From positions 558,001 through 622,000 of the forward strand of contig NZ_BBZK01000005.1 of the NCBI RefSeq assembly GCF_001748085.1: 64,000 nt of DNA. The letters are read 5' to 3'. Under the pieces are notes generated by a model that searched no databases, was not told the origin of the DNA, and saw only the letters and a list, made by a program, of their open reading frames with translations. Shown here piece by piece: positions 1-8,999 of the stretch. How positions within the stretch are numbered: the stretch's first letter is position 1; each line of letters starts with the position of its first letter. Source of the DNA: Streptomyces sp. TP-A0874 (lineage in GTDB: Bacteria; Actinomycetota; Actinomycetes; Streptomycetales; Streptomycetaceae). Both the position numbers and the translations under genes were made by a program.

Positions 1-25
1 CCGGCAGATCCTCCGGGAGGATCTG

Positions 26-1234
26 ATGAACGACGTCCGGGCGCTGGACCCGCTGCCCCCGCTCAGCAAGGAACGCACCCAGCGCTGGCCGCGGCTGGAG
101 CGGCTCGGCCTATGCTGGCTTCCGCACGCCTGCGTGCTGCTGATAGCCCTCTTCACCGGTGTCGGGGCGTTCGGGCCCTACTTCTACGGCACGCTGTCCA
201 GCCTCCTGCTGGCCTTCGCCATCGCCGCGCCGACGGTGCTGACGCTCTTCCGGCCGAAAGCCGCGTACTGGGTGTCCCTGGCGGTGCTCGTCCTCTCCAC
301 GCTCTACGGGACCTGGTCGGGGCCGGTGCTGTTCGCACACGTCAGCGTCATGGTGCTCACCACCCTCCGGTCGAAGCCACGGGTGGCCCTGGAGATGTGG
401 GTCATCTCCCTGGCCGCTGCGAGCCTGACCGAAATACTCTTCCTCGACAGTCTCCGAGTCCACTCGGAGGTGGTCCCGCTGGCGTTCATCGGGGCCCTCT
501 CCCTGGGCACGGCCGCGGCCATCCGGGCCTGGTGGCTGGCGCGCAGCAAGGCGGAGGAGCAGGAGACGCTGGTCGCCGACGTCCGCGGCCAGCGGACCCA
601 GCTGGAGGAGCGCGCCCGGATAGCCCGCGAACTGCACGACGTCGTGGCCCACCACATGTCGGTGATCGCCATCCAGGCGGAGGCCGCGCCGTACCGGGTG
701 AAGGACGTACCGGCGGAGCTGACCAGCAGTTTCGCCACCATTCGGGAGAGCGCCGTGATCGCCCTCGCCGAGCTGCGCCGGGTGCTCGGGGTGCTACGCC
801 TCGCGGACCAGGACACCGGGCTGCCGGACGCTCCGCAGCCGGACCTTTCACGGCTCGGTGAGCTGATCGACGGCGTGCGGGCGGTGGGCACCGAGGTCGA
901 TTTGGTCGAGAGCGGGGCGAAGCGCGAGCTGCCGCAGGGCGTGGAGCTGTCCGCCTACCGCATCGTCCAGGAGGCGCTGAGCAACGTGCTGCGGCACGCC
1001 CCCGGCGCTCAGGTGCGGGTGGAGACGGCGTACGTGCTGACCGGTCTGGGGCTACGGGTGGTCAACACCGCGCCGACCGGTGAGGCGCAGCCCTCACCGG
1101 GAGTGGGCCAGGGGGTGCCGGGGATGCGGGAGCGCGCCACCATGCTCGGTGGTGAACTGACCGCCGAGCCGACCGCCGAGGGCGGATACCAGGTGCTGGC
1201 GTTCCTCCCCGCCGACCAGGGTGAGCGGACATGA
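26..1234 (+). CDS. Sensor histidine kinase, NarL/DesK type
   Basis: A 402-residue membrane histidine kinase. Several hydrophobic segments occupy about residues 30-175. They are followed by a dimerisation/phosphoacceptor helix with the motif ARELHDVVAHH (His204) and a GHKL ATPase domain (YRIVQEALSNVLRHA, then GVPGMRERA). This is the HisKA_3 class that pairs with NarL/LuxR-type regulators. The ATG is preceded by GGGAGG at a normal distance. Its stop overlaps the start of the next gene (ATGA), so kinase and regulator are translationally coupled. The signal is not evident; the short extracellular loops suggest a membrane or intramembrane cue, which is inference. Confidence 0.93.
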   Translation: MNDVRALDPLPPLSKERTQRWPRLERLGLCWLPHACVLLIALFTGVGAFGPYFYGTLSSLLLAFAIAAPTVLTLFRPKAAYWVSLAVLVLSTLYGTWSGPVLFAHVSVMVLTTLRSKPRVALEMWVISLAAASLTEILFLDSLRVHSEVVPLAFIGALSLGTAAAIRAWWLARSKAEEQETLVADVRGQRTQLEERARIARELHDVVAHHMSVIAIQAEAAPYRVKDVPAELTSSFATIRESAVIALAELRRVLGVLRLADQDTGLPDAPQPDLSRLGELIDGVRAVGTEVDLVESGAKRELPQGVELSAYRIVQEALSNVLRHAPGAQVRVETAYVLTGLGLRVVNTAPTGEAQPSPGVGQGVPGMRERATMLGGELTAEPTAEGGYQVLAFLPADQGERT

Positions 1235-1953
1235 CGGAGGTCGGCCCCGAACCGTCCCCGGCGGCCGTCGCCCCCATCCGGGTGCTGATCGCGGACGACC
1301 AGCTCATGGTCCGGGAGGGGTTCTCGGTACTGCTGGGCGCGATGCCGGACATCGAGGTCGTCGGCGAGGCGCGGAACGGCACGGAGGCGGTGAGCGGCGC
1401 CGCGGAGCTGCGGCCCGACGTGGTGCTGATGGACATCCGGATGCCCGGGGGCAACGGGCTGGAGGCCACCCGCCGGATCGCCGGGGAGCGCCAGCCGGAC
1501 GAGGCCTACCCCAAGGTGCTCATCCTCACCACCTTCGACCTGGACGAGTACGTGTACGAGGCGCTGCGCGCCGGTGCCAGCGGCTTCCTGCTCAAGGACG
1601 CCTCCGCCCGGCAACTCGCCGACGCCGTACGGATCGTGGCGGCCGGGGAGGCGCTGCTCGCCCCCACCGTGACCCGGCGCCTGCTGGCCGAGTTCAGCCG
1701 GCTCGGGGCGCCCCGGGCCCCACGGAAGGACCGGATCGAGGCGCTCACCGAGCGGGAGACAGAAGTGCTCTCGCTGATCGCCCAGGGCCTCTCCAACGGC
1801 GAGATCGCCCAGCAACTGGTGGTCAGCGAGGCGACGGTGAAGACCCATGTCAGCCGGGTGCTGGTGAAGCTGGGGCTGCGGGACCGCACCCAGGCGGCGG
1901 TCTTCGCCTACGAGGTGGGCCTGGTCATACCGGGCGGCCGGAGCGGCGGGTAG
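1231..1953 (+). CDS. NarL/LuxR-family response regulator
   Basis: A 240-residue response regulator. The N-terminal receiver domain carries the acidic pair IADDQ and the phosphoacceptor Asp68 in VVLMDIRMPGG. The C-terminal LuxR-type helix-turn-helix begins near LTERETEVLSLIAQGLSN and continues through ATVKTHVSRVLVKLGL. It overlaps the kinase stop by four bases and is its cognate partner. The target is unknown; the cytochrome P450 that starts 9 nt downstream on the same strand may be co-transcribed. Confidence 0.93.
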   Translation: MTEVGPEPSPAAVAPIRVLIADDQLMVREGFSVLLGAMPDIEVVGEARNGTEAVSGAAELRPDVVLMDIRMPGGNGLEATRRIAGERQPDEAYPKVLILTTFDLDEYVYEALRAGASGFLLKDASARQLADAVRIVAAGEALLAPTVTRRLLAEFSRLGAPRAPRKDRIEALTERETEVLSLIAQGLSNGEIAQQLVVSEATVKTHVSRVLVKLGLRDRTQAAVFAYEVGLVIPGGRSGG

Positions 1954-1962
1954 TTTCTGGAT

Positions 1963-3192
1963 ATGACCGCCGCGCAGCCCCGCCACGCCTCCGCTTTCGA
2001 TCCCTGGTCCGCCGAGTTCGTCGCCGACCCGTACCCGGCCTACGCGGAGCTCCGGGAGCGGGGGCGGGCGCACTACTTCGAACCGAGCAGGCAGTGGCTG
2101 ATCCCGCACCACGCGGATGTGAACGCCCTGCTGCGCGACCGCCGCCTGGGGCGGACCTATCTGCACCGCTTCGACCACGAGGAGTTCGGGCAGACGCCGC
2201 CACCGCCCTGGCAGGAGCCGTTCCACACGCTCAACGGCAACGGGCTGCTCGACCTGGAGCCGCCGGACCACCCGCGGATCCGGCGGCTGATATCGAAGGC
2301 CTTCACCCCCCGGACGGTGCAGCGCCTGGCCCCCACCGTGCACCGGTTGGCGGACGAACTAGTGGCGGCGGTCTGCGCGGACGGCGGCGGGGACCTGCTC
2401 AGCCAGGTCGCCGAGCCGCTGCCGGTGGCGGTGATCGCGGAGATGCTCGGTCTGCCGGCCGAGGACCGGGCGCTGCTCCGGCCCTGGTCGGCGGCGATCA
2501 CGGGGATGTTCGAGCTGAACCCGTCCGAGGAGGCGGCCCGCCGGGCGGTACGGGCCTCGGTCGAGTTCTCCGACTACCTCCGCGAGGTCATCGCCGCGCG
2601 CCGCACCGACCCGGGGGAGGACCTGGTCAGCGCCCTGATCGCGGCGCACGACGACGGCCATCGGCTCACCGAGCAGGAGATGGTCTCCACCTGCGTGCTG
2701 CTGCTCAACGCCGGCCACGAGGCGACGGTCAACACCACGGCCGGCGGCTGGCTGACGCTCTTCAGCCACCCGGAGCAGCTCGCCGCCCTCCGGGCCGGCC
2801 CGGAGGCGCTCCTCCCCACCGCGGTTGAGGAACTGCTCCGCTACGACACCCCGCTGCAGATGTTCGAACGCTGGGTGCTGGACGACATCGAGGTCGGCGG
2901 CACGGTCATCCCGCGCGGCTCCGAGGTCGCGCTGCTCTTCGGCTCGGCCAACCGGGACCCGGCGGTCTTCCCGGCGCCGGACCGGCTCGACCTGGCGCGT
3001 CCGGACAACCCGCACGTGACCTTCGGCGCCGGGATCCACTACTGCCTCGGAGCCCCGCTGGCACGGCTGGAGCTGACGGCCTCCTTCGGGGCCCTGCTGC
3101 GCCGCGCCCCGTCCCTGCGGCTGGCCGCGGAGCCGGAGTGGCGGCCCGGCTACGTCATCCGGGGGCTGCGCGGACTCCACGTCGAACTCTGA
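1963..3192 (+). CDS. Cytochrome P450
   Basis: A 409-residue soluble bacterial P450, the usual length for the CYP105/107-type class. Motifs in order: I-helix oxygen-binding sequence LLNAGHEATVNT, K-helix EELLRYDTP (the E-x-x-R), and the haem loop FGAGIHYCLGAPLARLE with ligand Cys361. It needs a ferredoxin and reductase that are not encoded nearby. It starts 9 nt after the response regulator, so it may belong to the same transcript. The substrate cannot be read from the sequence, and no biosynthetic partner lies next to it. Confidence 0.94.
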   Translation: MTAAQPRHASAFDPWSAEFVADPYPAYAELRERGRAHYFEPSRQWLIPHHADVNALLRDRRLGRTYLHRFDHEEFGQTPPPPWQEPFHTLNGNGLLDLEPPDHPRIRRLISKAFTPRTVQRLAPTVHRLADELVAAVCADGGGDLLSQVAEPLPVAVIAEMLGLPAEDRALLRPWSAAITGMFELNPSEEAARRAVRASVEFSDYLREVIAARRTDPGEDLVSALIAAHDDGHRLTEQEMVSTCVLLLNAGHEATVNTTAGGWLTLFSHPEQLAALRAGPEALLPTAVEELLRYDTPLQMFERWVLDDIEVGGTVIPRGSEVALLFGSANRDPAVFPAPDRLDLARPDNPHVTFGAGIHYCLGAPLARLELTASFGALLRRAPSLRLAAEPEWRPGYVIRGLRGLHVEL

Positions 3193-3238
3193 CCGGTGCG
3201 GCGGCCGAGTGGTCGGCGACGCGGTCCTGCCCCGCGGG

Positions 3239-4840
3239 TCAGCCGACATCGCGGCGGCGGAAGGCGGCCAGGCCGGCCGCGGTGAGCACGGCCGCGCCGA
3301 CCGCCAGGGCCAGCAGCGGTGCCGCGGCGGCCTCCTCGGCCGGCACCTTGGGCAGATGGGTGAAGGGCGAGAGGTCCAGTACCGGCTGTGGCAGGTCGAG
3401 CATCGGTCCGTAGAGACCGAGCAGCAGGAACGCGCCCACCAACCCCCAGGAGGCCGAGGTCAGCCGGGGCCGAGCGCCGAACAGCAGGGCCGCGACGGAG
3501 GCGACGAACCAGACGCCCGGGGCGAGCACCAGAGCCGCGGTGAGCAGCCGCCAGGTGTGCCGGCCGATGTCCCCGGCCGCCGCCCCGTACCCCAGGCCCA
3601 TGCTCGCCCCGGCCGCCAGCAGCAGGACGAGGCTGCCACCCGCGGCGCACGCCAGATGGCCGGCCGCCCACCGGAGGCGGCCCACCGGGCCGGCCAGCAC
3701 CGGCTCGGCGCGGTCCCCGGTCTCCTCCGAACGCATCCGCAGCACGGCCTGGACGGCGTAGACGGCGGTCAGCATGGCGACCAGGGAGAGCGTGGAGCCG
3801 AGGACGGCGTCGTCCATCCGCTGCGCGCCGCCCATCCGCCGGAAGGCGTCGGCGAGCGCTTCGTTGTCCCGCACGAGGTCGGAGGCGCCGTACGAGACCG
3901 CGCCGAAGGCGAGGCCGGCGACGGCCAGGCCGACGCCCCAGCCCATCAGCGTCCCGCGCTGCAGCCGCCAGGCCAGCGCGGACGGACCGGCCAGCCAGTC
4001 GGCTGCCCGCGGGCGGCCCGGTCTGGAGGGGAGCAGACCGGATTCCAGGTCCCGGCGCTCGACCAGGGCGTAGGCGAGGGAGACCAGGGCAATGGTCAGG
4101 GCCGCCGGCAGCAGCAGCACCGCCCAGCGCTCGCCGGCGAACGGCCGCACCTGCTCCGCCCAACCCAGCGGGGAGAGCCAGACCGGCCAGGACGGCCCGC
4201 CGTCCACCGCCGCGTCCCCGACGGCCCGCAGCAGGAACGCCACAGCCAGGACGCCGCCCGCCAGGGAGCGGGCGGCCCGACCGGTCTCGGTCAGCTGGGC
4301 GGCGACGGCGGCGACCGCGGCGAACACCAGAGCGGTCAGGGTGAAGGAGGCCCCCATGGCCAGTGCCCCGGCCCCGGGCTGACCCTGTACCACCAGGCCG
4401 ACGCTGACCAGCGCGCCGAGAGCCGCGGCCGCGACGGCGGCGCTCGCCAGGCCGGCCGCGAGCGGCGCCCGCCTGCCGACCGCGCCCGCGCTGAGCAGCT
4501 CCAACCGCCCGCTCTCCTCCTCGTCCCGGGTGTGCCGCACCACGAGCAGCACGGCCATCAGCCCGGCGAGCGTGGCGGTGAAGCAGCTGAAGCGCCAGGC
4601 GGTCAACCCGCCGACCGAGGTCGGGTCGAACATCGGCCCGTAGAGGGCGCGCAGCGAGGCGTTGGTGGCCATGCCAGCGGCGAGGCCGGCACGCGACTCC
4701 GGGGTGTCGTAGAGCCCGGCGACGGTGGCCGCGCCGCTGACCACCAGAAGCCCGAGGGAGAGCACCCACGCGGGGGCCACCAACCGGTCGCGGCGGAGTG
4801 CGAGACGGAGCAGCGGCCGGAGGCCGGTGTGGGCGCTCAT
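3239..4840 (-). CDS. ABC-2 exporter permease, long two-half type
   Basis: A 533-residue polytopic membrane protein made of two similar halves, each with about six hydrophobic segments (for example residues 15-35, 90-200 and 290-530). It resembles the actinobacterial long permeases annotated as exporters of polyketide antibiotics (COG3559), which work with a separate ATPase. Its start overlaps the end of the ATPase gene upstream (4837-4840, ATGA), which confirms pairing. The cargo is unknown; drug, lipid or peptide export are all possible. Confidence 0.88.
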   Translation of the reverse strand: MSAHTGLRPLLRLALRRDRLVAPAWVLSLGLLVVSGAATVAGLYDTPESRAGLAAGMATNASLRALYGPMFDPTSVGGLTAWRFSCFTATLAGLMAVLLVVRHTRDEEESGRLELLSAGAVGRRAPLAAGLASAAVAAAALGALVSVGLVVQGQPGAGALAMGASFTLTALVFAAVAAVAAQLTETGRAARSLAGGVLAVAFLLRAVGDAAVDGGPSWPVWLSPLGWAEQVRPFAGERWAVLLLPAALTIALVSLAYALVERRDLESGLLPSRPGRPRAADWLAGPSALAWRLQRGTLMGWGVGLAVAGLAFGAVSYGASDLVRDNEALADAFRRMGGAQRMDDAVLGSTLSLVAMLTAVYAVQAVLRMRSEETGDRAEPVLAGPVGRLRWAAGHLACAAGGSLVLLLAAGASMGLGYGAAAGDIGRHTWRLLTAALVLAPGVWFVASVAALLFGARPRLTSASWGLVGAFLLLGLYGPMLDLPQPVLDLSPFTHLPKVPAEEAAAAPLLALAVGAAVLTAAGLAAFRRRDVG

Positions 4841-5787
4841 CGGGTGCCGATCCCTTCCGGACGTTCCCCCGGGCGCTGCTCGCCGAGCGTCGCCCGGCCG
4901 CCTTCCGGCTCCTGGTAGTGGCGGAGGAAGAGCTCCTCCAGCGTCGGAGGGGTGCTGGTCAGGGAGCGGACGCCGGCTTCGGCGAGGTGGCGCACCACGG
5001 CGTCGAGCCGGTCGCCGTCGACCTGGAGCCGCACCTGCCGGCCCCGGACTTCGCAGTCGTGTACTCCGGGCAGGGCGGACAGGCCCTCCGGCACGTCCGC
5101 CAGCTCAGCCGCCACGGAGGTGCGGGTGAGGTGACGGAGGTCGGCGAGTGAGCCGCTCTCCACGGTGCGTCCGCCTCGGATGATGCTGACCCGGTCGCAG
5201 AGCGCCTCCACCTCGCTGAGGATGTGGCTGGACAGCAGCACCGTCCGGCCCCGGTCGCGCGCTTCGACCACGCACTCCTGGAAGACCTCCTCCATCAGGG
5301 GGTCGAGCCCGGAGGTCGGTTCGTCGAGGACGAGCAGCTCGACGTCGGAGGCGAAGGCGGCCACCAGCGCGACCTTCTGGCGGTTGCCCTTGGAGTACGT
5401 CCTGCCCTTCTTGGTCGGGTCGAGTTCGAAGCGCTCCAGCAGTCGCGCCCGGCGGTTCTGGTCGAGGCCGCCGCGGAGCCGGCCGAGCAGGTCGATCACC
5501 TCCCCTCCGGAGAGGGAACGCCAGAGGTTGACGTCGCCGGGCACGTAGGCGAGCCGCCGGTGCAGCTCGACGGCGTCCTGCCAGGGGTCCTTGCCGAGCA
5601 GTCGGGCGGTGCCGCGATCGGCGCGCAGCAGGCCGAGGAGGATCCGGATGGTGGTGGATTTCCCCGAGCCGTTCGGGCCGAGGAAACCGTGCACCTCGCC
5701 GCTCTCGACGGCGAGGTCGAGGCCGTCCAGGGCCTGCGCCCGGCCGAACGACTTGTGGAGGCCGGACACGGTGATTGCCATCGTCAT
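4837..5787 (-). CDS. ABC transporter ATP-binding protein
   Basis: A 316-residue ATPase of the CcmA/DrrA type. Walker A is GPNGSGKST (about residue 40), the signature region is [15 protein letters not shown], and Walker B is [13 protein letters not shown]. The C-terminal third is a regulatory extension typical of drug and antibiotic exporters. It is coupled to the permease by a 4-nt overlap. The start is ATG at 5787 (or the in-frame ATG at 5781); no clear Shine-Dalgarno sequence precedes either. It is divergent from a MarR-type gene, with a perfect palindrome in the 91-bp gap, so it is probably derepressed when that regulator binds a ligand. Confidence 0.93.
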   Translation of the reverse strand: MTMAITVSGLHKSFGRAQALDGLDLAVESGEVHGFLGPNGSGKSTTIRILLGLLRADRGTARLLGKDPWQDAVELHRRLAYVPGDVNLWRSLSGGEVIDLLGRLRGGLDQNRRARLLERFELDPTKKGRTYSKGNRQKVALVAAFASDVELLVLDEPTSGLDPLMEEVFQECVVEARDRGRTVLLSSHILSEVEALCDRVSIIRGGRTVESGSLADLRHLTRTSVAAELADVPEGLSALPGVHDCEVRGRQVRLQVDGDRLDAVVRHLAEAGVRSLTSTPPTLEELFLRHYQEPEGGRATLGEQRPGERPEGIGTR

Positions 5788-5806
5788 GATTTTGAACGTA
5801 CGCGCT

Positions 5807-5824
5807 CTTCACAAAATTGTGAAG
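5807..5824. promoter_or_regulatory. Palindromic operator between exporter and MarR-type gene
   Basis: CTTCACAA-aa-TTGTGAAG is a perfect 8-bp inverted repeat with a 2-bp spacer. It lies 20 bp before the ATPase start (minus strand) and 54 bp before the MarR-type start (plus strand). Its size and symmetry fit a MarR-family dimer site controlling both genes. Binding is inferred. Confidence 0.6.
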
Positions 5825-5878
5825 TTAAGGAAGTGTATAAACTGGCGTGGGCGTGGCGTCGGGACAAGATGGGTGTTC

Positions 5879-6373
5879 ATGGACGGGAGAGAAGAGCTCC
5901 GGAAGGGCGAGGAGAGCGAGGTCTCACGCTTCGTCGAGCGCTTCGCCTCGGACCTGGTGGACGCCGGGATGCCGCGGATGCCCTCGCGGGTCTTCGCGGC
6001 GCTGCTCGCCTCCGAGGACGGAACGCTGACCGCCGCCGAACTGGGCGAGCGGCTGCGGATCAGCCCGGCCGCCGTCTCCGGGGCGATCCGGTACCTGTCC
6101 CAGGTCAGCCTGATCTCGCGGGAGCGCGAACCCGGCTCCCGGCGCGAGCGCTACCGGCTGCACAGCGACCAGTGGTACGAGACCTTCACCCAGCGGGACC
6201 GGATCCTGACCCGCTGGGAGAACACCCTGCGCTCCGGGATCGAGGCGGTGGGCGAGGACAGCGAAGCCGGCCGCCGGATCGCCGAGACCGAGGCGTTCTT
6301 CGTGTTCCTGCAGAGGGAGACGGCGGCCATGATGGACCGCTGGCGGCAGCACCGGGAGAAGACCGGCGGCTGA
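5879..6373 (+). CDS. MarR/GbsR-family transcriptional regulator
   Basis: A 164-residue winged-helix protein. The recognition region LTAAELGERLRISPAAVSGAIRYL is followed by the wing SREREPGSRRERYRL. A C-terminal helical segment (YETFTQRDRILTRWEN onward) would form the dimer interface, as in the MarR/GbsR-like repressors found beside ABC-2 exporters in actinomycetes. The ATG at 5879 gives a start just before the conserved helix; the longer upstream reading frame would cross the operator. It is divergent from the exporter and most likely represses it and itself. Confidence 0.88.
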   Translation: MDGREELRKGEESEVSRFVERFASDLVDAGMPRMPSRVFAALLASEDGTLTAAELGERLRISPAAVSGAIRYLSQVSLISREREPGSRRERYRLHSDQWYETFTQRDRILTRWENTLRSGIEAVGEDSEAGRRIAETEAFFVFLQRETAAMMDRWRQHREKTGG

Positions 6374-6415
6374 GCGGGGACCGGCGACCGGCGCCCGGGC
6401 GGGAACCGCCCGGCC

Positions 6416-7423
6416 TCAGCCCGTCTCCGACGGGGCCGGCTCCCGGGGCAGCACCAGCCCCCAGGCACCGGGCCGTACCGTCCAGGTGCGTCTCCCCACC
6501 GGTTCGCTGACCAGCGCGTCCGCCCGGTAGCGGAACTCCCGGCCGGAGACCGTGACCGAGCTGGCCCGGGTCCGCAGCACGTCCCCCGCTCCGACCGGCT
6601 CGCGCTCCATGACGACCTCCAGCAGACCCTTCGCGGTCGAGATCCGCACCTGCCGCACCGGCCGCTCCGGGCCCGCCAGCACCGCTCCGTCGGCCTCCAC
6701 CCGCAGCAGCTGCCCGGGGACGAGCCCCCGCTCGACCTCGCTCCGCCGCTCCTCCGGACCGAAGTCGCCATCGGTCGGCGGCACCCCCTCCGATGTCCCG
6801 GGGCGCGGCCCGCCGTCCGCCGGAGCGTCTTCGGCGCCCAGCCTCAGCCGCCCCTCCTGCCGCCGCAACCGGTCACCGGCGGCGAGCCGGACCTGGCCCA
6901 GCGCCCGCAGCAGCGACCGGCCCGCCCGCCGCACCGGCGGAGGGGTGCCCGGCCGCGGGCCCGGTATCACCGCCGGCCAGGCCGGGAGCAGCAGGCCGCC
7001 CAGCACCACCCCGCCGCAGTCGTCGACCAACAGGTCGAGCCTTTGCTCCCGGCCGTCCAGGACGGTGCGCGCCGCCCGGACGGTGTCCATGGGCACCCCC
7101 AGCGACCGGGCCAGCGAGAGCCGGTCCACCGAGGCGCCCACCGGTACCAGCGCGAGAGAGCTCCCGGCCAGCTCCCGCTCCCGGTGCAGTATCCCCGCCA
7201 CCGTGCTCAGCGCCAGGTCGTCCCCTATCACCACGGTCCGTCGGCGACCCCGGTGGGCGAGCGCCCGCGCGACCTCCGACGGGCCGTCCGGCAGCGAGAT
7301 CTTCGCGGACGCCCCGGCGCTCAGTACGTCCCTGGCGATCCGGACGGACTCGCCGTCCACACGGCGCGCGACCGGGTCGATGACCACGAGCAGCGACTGC
7401 TCGCTGGGTCCTGGAGCCGACAC
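6416..7423 (-). CDS. Degenerate diacylglycerol kinase catalytic-like protein
   Basis: A 335-residue soluble protein laid out like the diacylglycerol/sphingosine kinase catalytic family: an N-terminal VVIDPVA strand, a middle region and a long beta-sandwich C-terminal part. The catalytic GGDGT loop is replaced by VVIGDDLAL, and the usual PLGTGNDFA stretch reads VPVGASVDRLSLARSLGVP. Lipid-kinase activity is therefore doubtful. Start GTG at 7423 with AGGAAGGA upstream. It is divergent from purA. Function unknown; a lipid- or nucleotide-sensing role is only a guess. Confidence 0.6.
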   Translation of the reverse strand: MSAPGPSEQSLLVVIDPVARRVDGESVRIARDVLSAGASAKISLPDGPSEVARALAHRGRRRTVVIGDDLALSTVAGILHRERELAGSSLALVPVGASVDRLSLARSLGVPMDTVRAARTVLDGREQRLDLLVDDCGGVVLGGLLLPAWPAVIPGPRPGTPPPVRRAGRSLLRALGQVRLAAGDRLRRQEGRLRLGAEDAPADGGPRPGTSEGVPPTDGDFGPEERRSEVERGLVPGQLLRVEADGAVLAGPERPVRQVRISTAKGLLEVVMEREPVGAGDVLRTRASSVTVSGREFRYRADALVSEPVGRRTWTVRPGAWGLVLPREPAPSETG

Positions 7424-7457
7424 CGCGGTCCTTCCTCAGGTAATCTCTCGGTGCAAG

Positions 7458-7485
7458 AGCCCCTGTCGCTGTTGCGCCAGGGGCT
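7458..7485 (+). other. Stem-loop in the purA upstream region
   Basis: AGCCCCTG and CAGGGGCT form a perfect 8-bp stem with a 12-nt loop, ending about 115 nt before the purA start codon. There is no T tract. It may be a 5'-leader structure of purA, or the end of a short transcript. Confidence 0.4.
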
Positions 7486-7599
7486 TCGTCTATCCGGGGC
7501 ACCGGTCAACGGCTCTGGAGGCGGCACGCGAGCCAGTGGGCCCCGCGAGGTCGCCGCCGTGCACGTTGCACATGCCCCGCCCGGAAGGGGTGTACGCCT

Positions 7600-8883
7600 G
7601 TGCCCGCACTTGTGCTGCTCGGTGCTCAGTGGGGTGACGAGGGCAAGGGGAAGGCCACCGACCTGCTCGGCGGCTCCGTGGACTACGTGGTGCGCTACCA
7701 GGGCGGCAACAACGCCGGCCACACGGTGGTCGTGGGCGACCAGACATACGCCCTGCACCTCCTCCCCTCCGGGATCCTCTCCCCGGGGTGCACCCCCGTC
7801 ATCGGCAACGGCGTCGTCGTCGACCCGGCGGTCCTGCTCTCCGAGCTGAGCGGACTGAAGGAGCGCGGCGTCGACACGTCCCGGCTGCTGCTCAGCGGCA
7901 ACGCCCACCTGATCACGCCCTACCACACGACCCTCGACAAGGTCACCGAGCGCTTCCTCGGCAAGCGCCGGATCGGCACCACGGGCCGCGGCATCGGCCC
8001 GAGCTACGCGGACAAGATCAACCGGGTGGGCATCCGGGTCCAGGACCTCTTCGACGAGTCGATCCTGCGGCAGAAGGTCGAGGCGGCGCTCGACTACAAG
8101 AACCAGGTCCTGGCGAAGCTCTACAACCGCCGGGCGATCGCCGTCGACCAGGCCCTCGAGGAGCTGCTCGGCTACGCGGACCAGCTCCGCGGCTACGTCG
8201 CCGACACCACACTGATCCTCAACGACGCCATCGACGAGGGCAAGGTCGTCCTCTTCGAGGGCGGCCAGGGCACCCTGCTCGACGTGGACCACGGCACCTA
8301 TCCGTTCGTGACCTCCTCGAACCCGACCGCGGGCGGCGCCTGCACCGGTTCGGGCGTCGGGCCGACCAAGATCAACCGGGTGATCGGCATCCTCAAGGCC
8401 TACACCACCCGGGTCGGTGCCGGGCCGTTCCCGACCGAACTGCACGACGAGGACGGCGAGGCGCTGCGCACGATCGGCGGTGAGCGAGGGGTGACCACCG
8501 GCCGTGACCGCCGCTGCGGCTGGTTCGACGCGGTCATTGCCCGCTACGCGACCCGGGTCAACGGCCTCACCGACTTCTTCCTGACCAAACTCGACGTGCT
8601 CACCGGCTGGGAGCGGATCCCGGTCTGCGTCGCCTACGAGATCGACGGCCGGCGGGTCGAGGAACTGCCGTACAGCCAGACCGACTTCCATCACGCCAAG
8701 CCCGTCTACGAGATGCTCCCCGGCTGGTCCGAGGACATCACCGGCGCCAAGAGCTTCGACGACCTGCCGAAGAACGCGCAGCGGTACGTCAAGGCGCTGG
8801 AGGAGATGTCCGGCGCTCCGATCTCCGCCATCGGCGTCGGCCCGGGCCGCACCGAGACCATTCAGATCAACTCGTTCCTCTGA
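7600..8883 (+). CDS. purA: Adenylosuccinate synthetase (PurA)
   Basis: Converts IMP, aspartate and GTP to adenylosuccinate, the first step from IMP to AMP. The 427-residue length is normal. The P-loop [11 protein letters not shown] is at residues 8-18, and the IMP/GTP motifs [15 protein letters not shown] and [10 protein letters not shown] are present. Start GTG at 7600 is preceded by GGAAGGGG. It is monocistronic, bounded by a strong terminator, and separated from the other purine genes in the window. Confidence 0.98.
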   Translation: MPALVLLGAQWGDEGKGKATDLLGGSVDYVVRYQGGNNAGHTVVVGDQTYALHLLPSGILSPGCTPVIGNGVVVDPAVLLSELSGLKERGVDTSRLLLSGNAHLITPYHTTLDKVTERFLGKRRIGTTGRGIGPSYADKINRVGIRVQDLFDESILRQKVEAALDYKNQVLAKLYNRRAIAVDQALEELLGYADQLRGYVADTTLILNDAIDEGKVVLFEGGQGTLLDVDHGTYPFVTSSNPTAGGACTGSGVGPTKINRVIGILKAYTTRVGAGPFPTELHDEDGEALRTIGGERGVTTGRDRRCGWFDAVIARYATRVNGLTDFFLTKLDVLTGWERIPVCVAYEIDGRRVEELPYSQTDFHHAKPVYEMLPGWSEDITGAKSFDDLPKNAQRYVKALEEMSGAPISAIGVGPGRTETIQINSFL

Positions 8884-8900
8884 GCCCACGGGGTTCAGTC

Positions 8901-8943
8901 GCTCCGGGCCGGCCGGCGAGCCGCTCGCCGGCCGGCCCGGAGC
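8901..8943. terminator. Strong bidirectional terminator after purA
   Basis: A perfect 20-bp GC-rich stem (arms 8901-8920 and 8924-8943) with a 3-nt loop, 17 nt after the purA stop and between convergent genes. There is no T tract, as is common in Streptomyces. Confidence 0.8.
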
Positions 8944-8999
8944 GGAGCACCTCGCCACCGTGGCCGGGCGCGCCGACGGTCCGTAGCCCGCGCGGCCGG

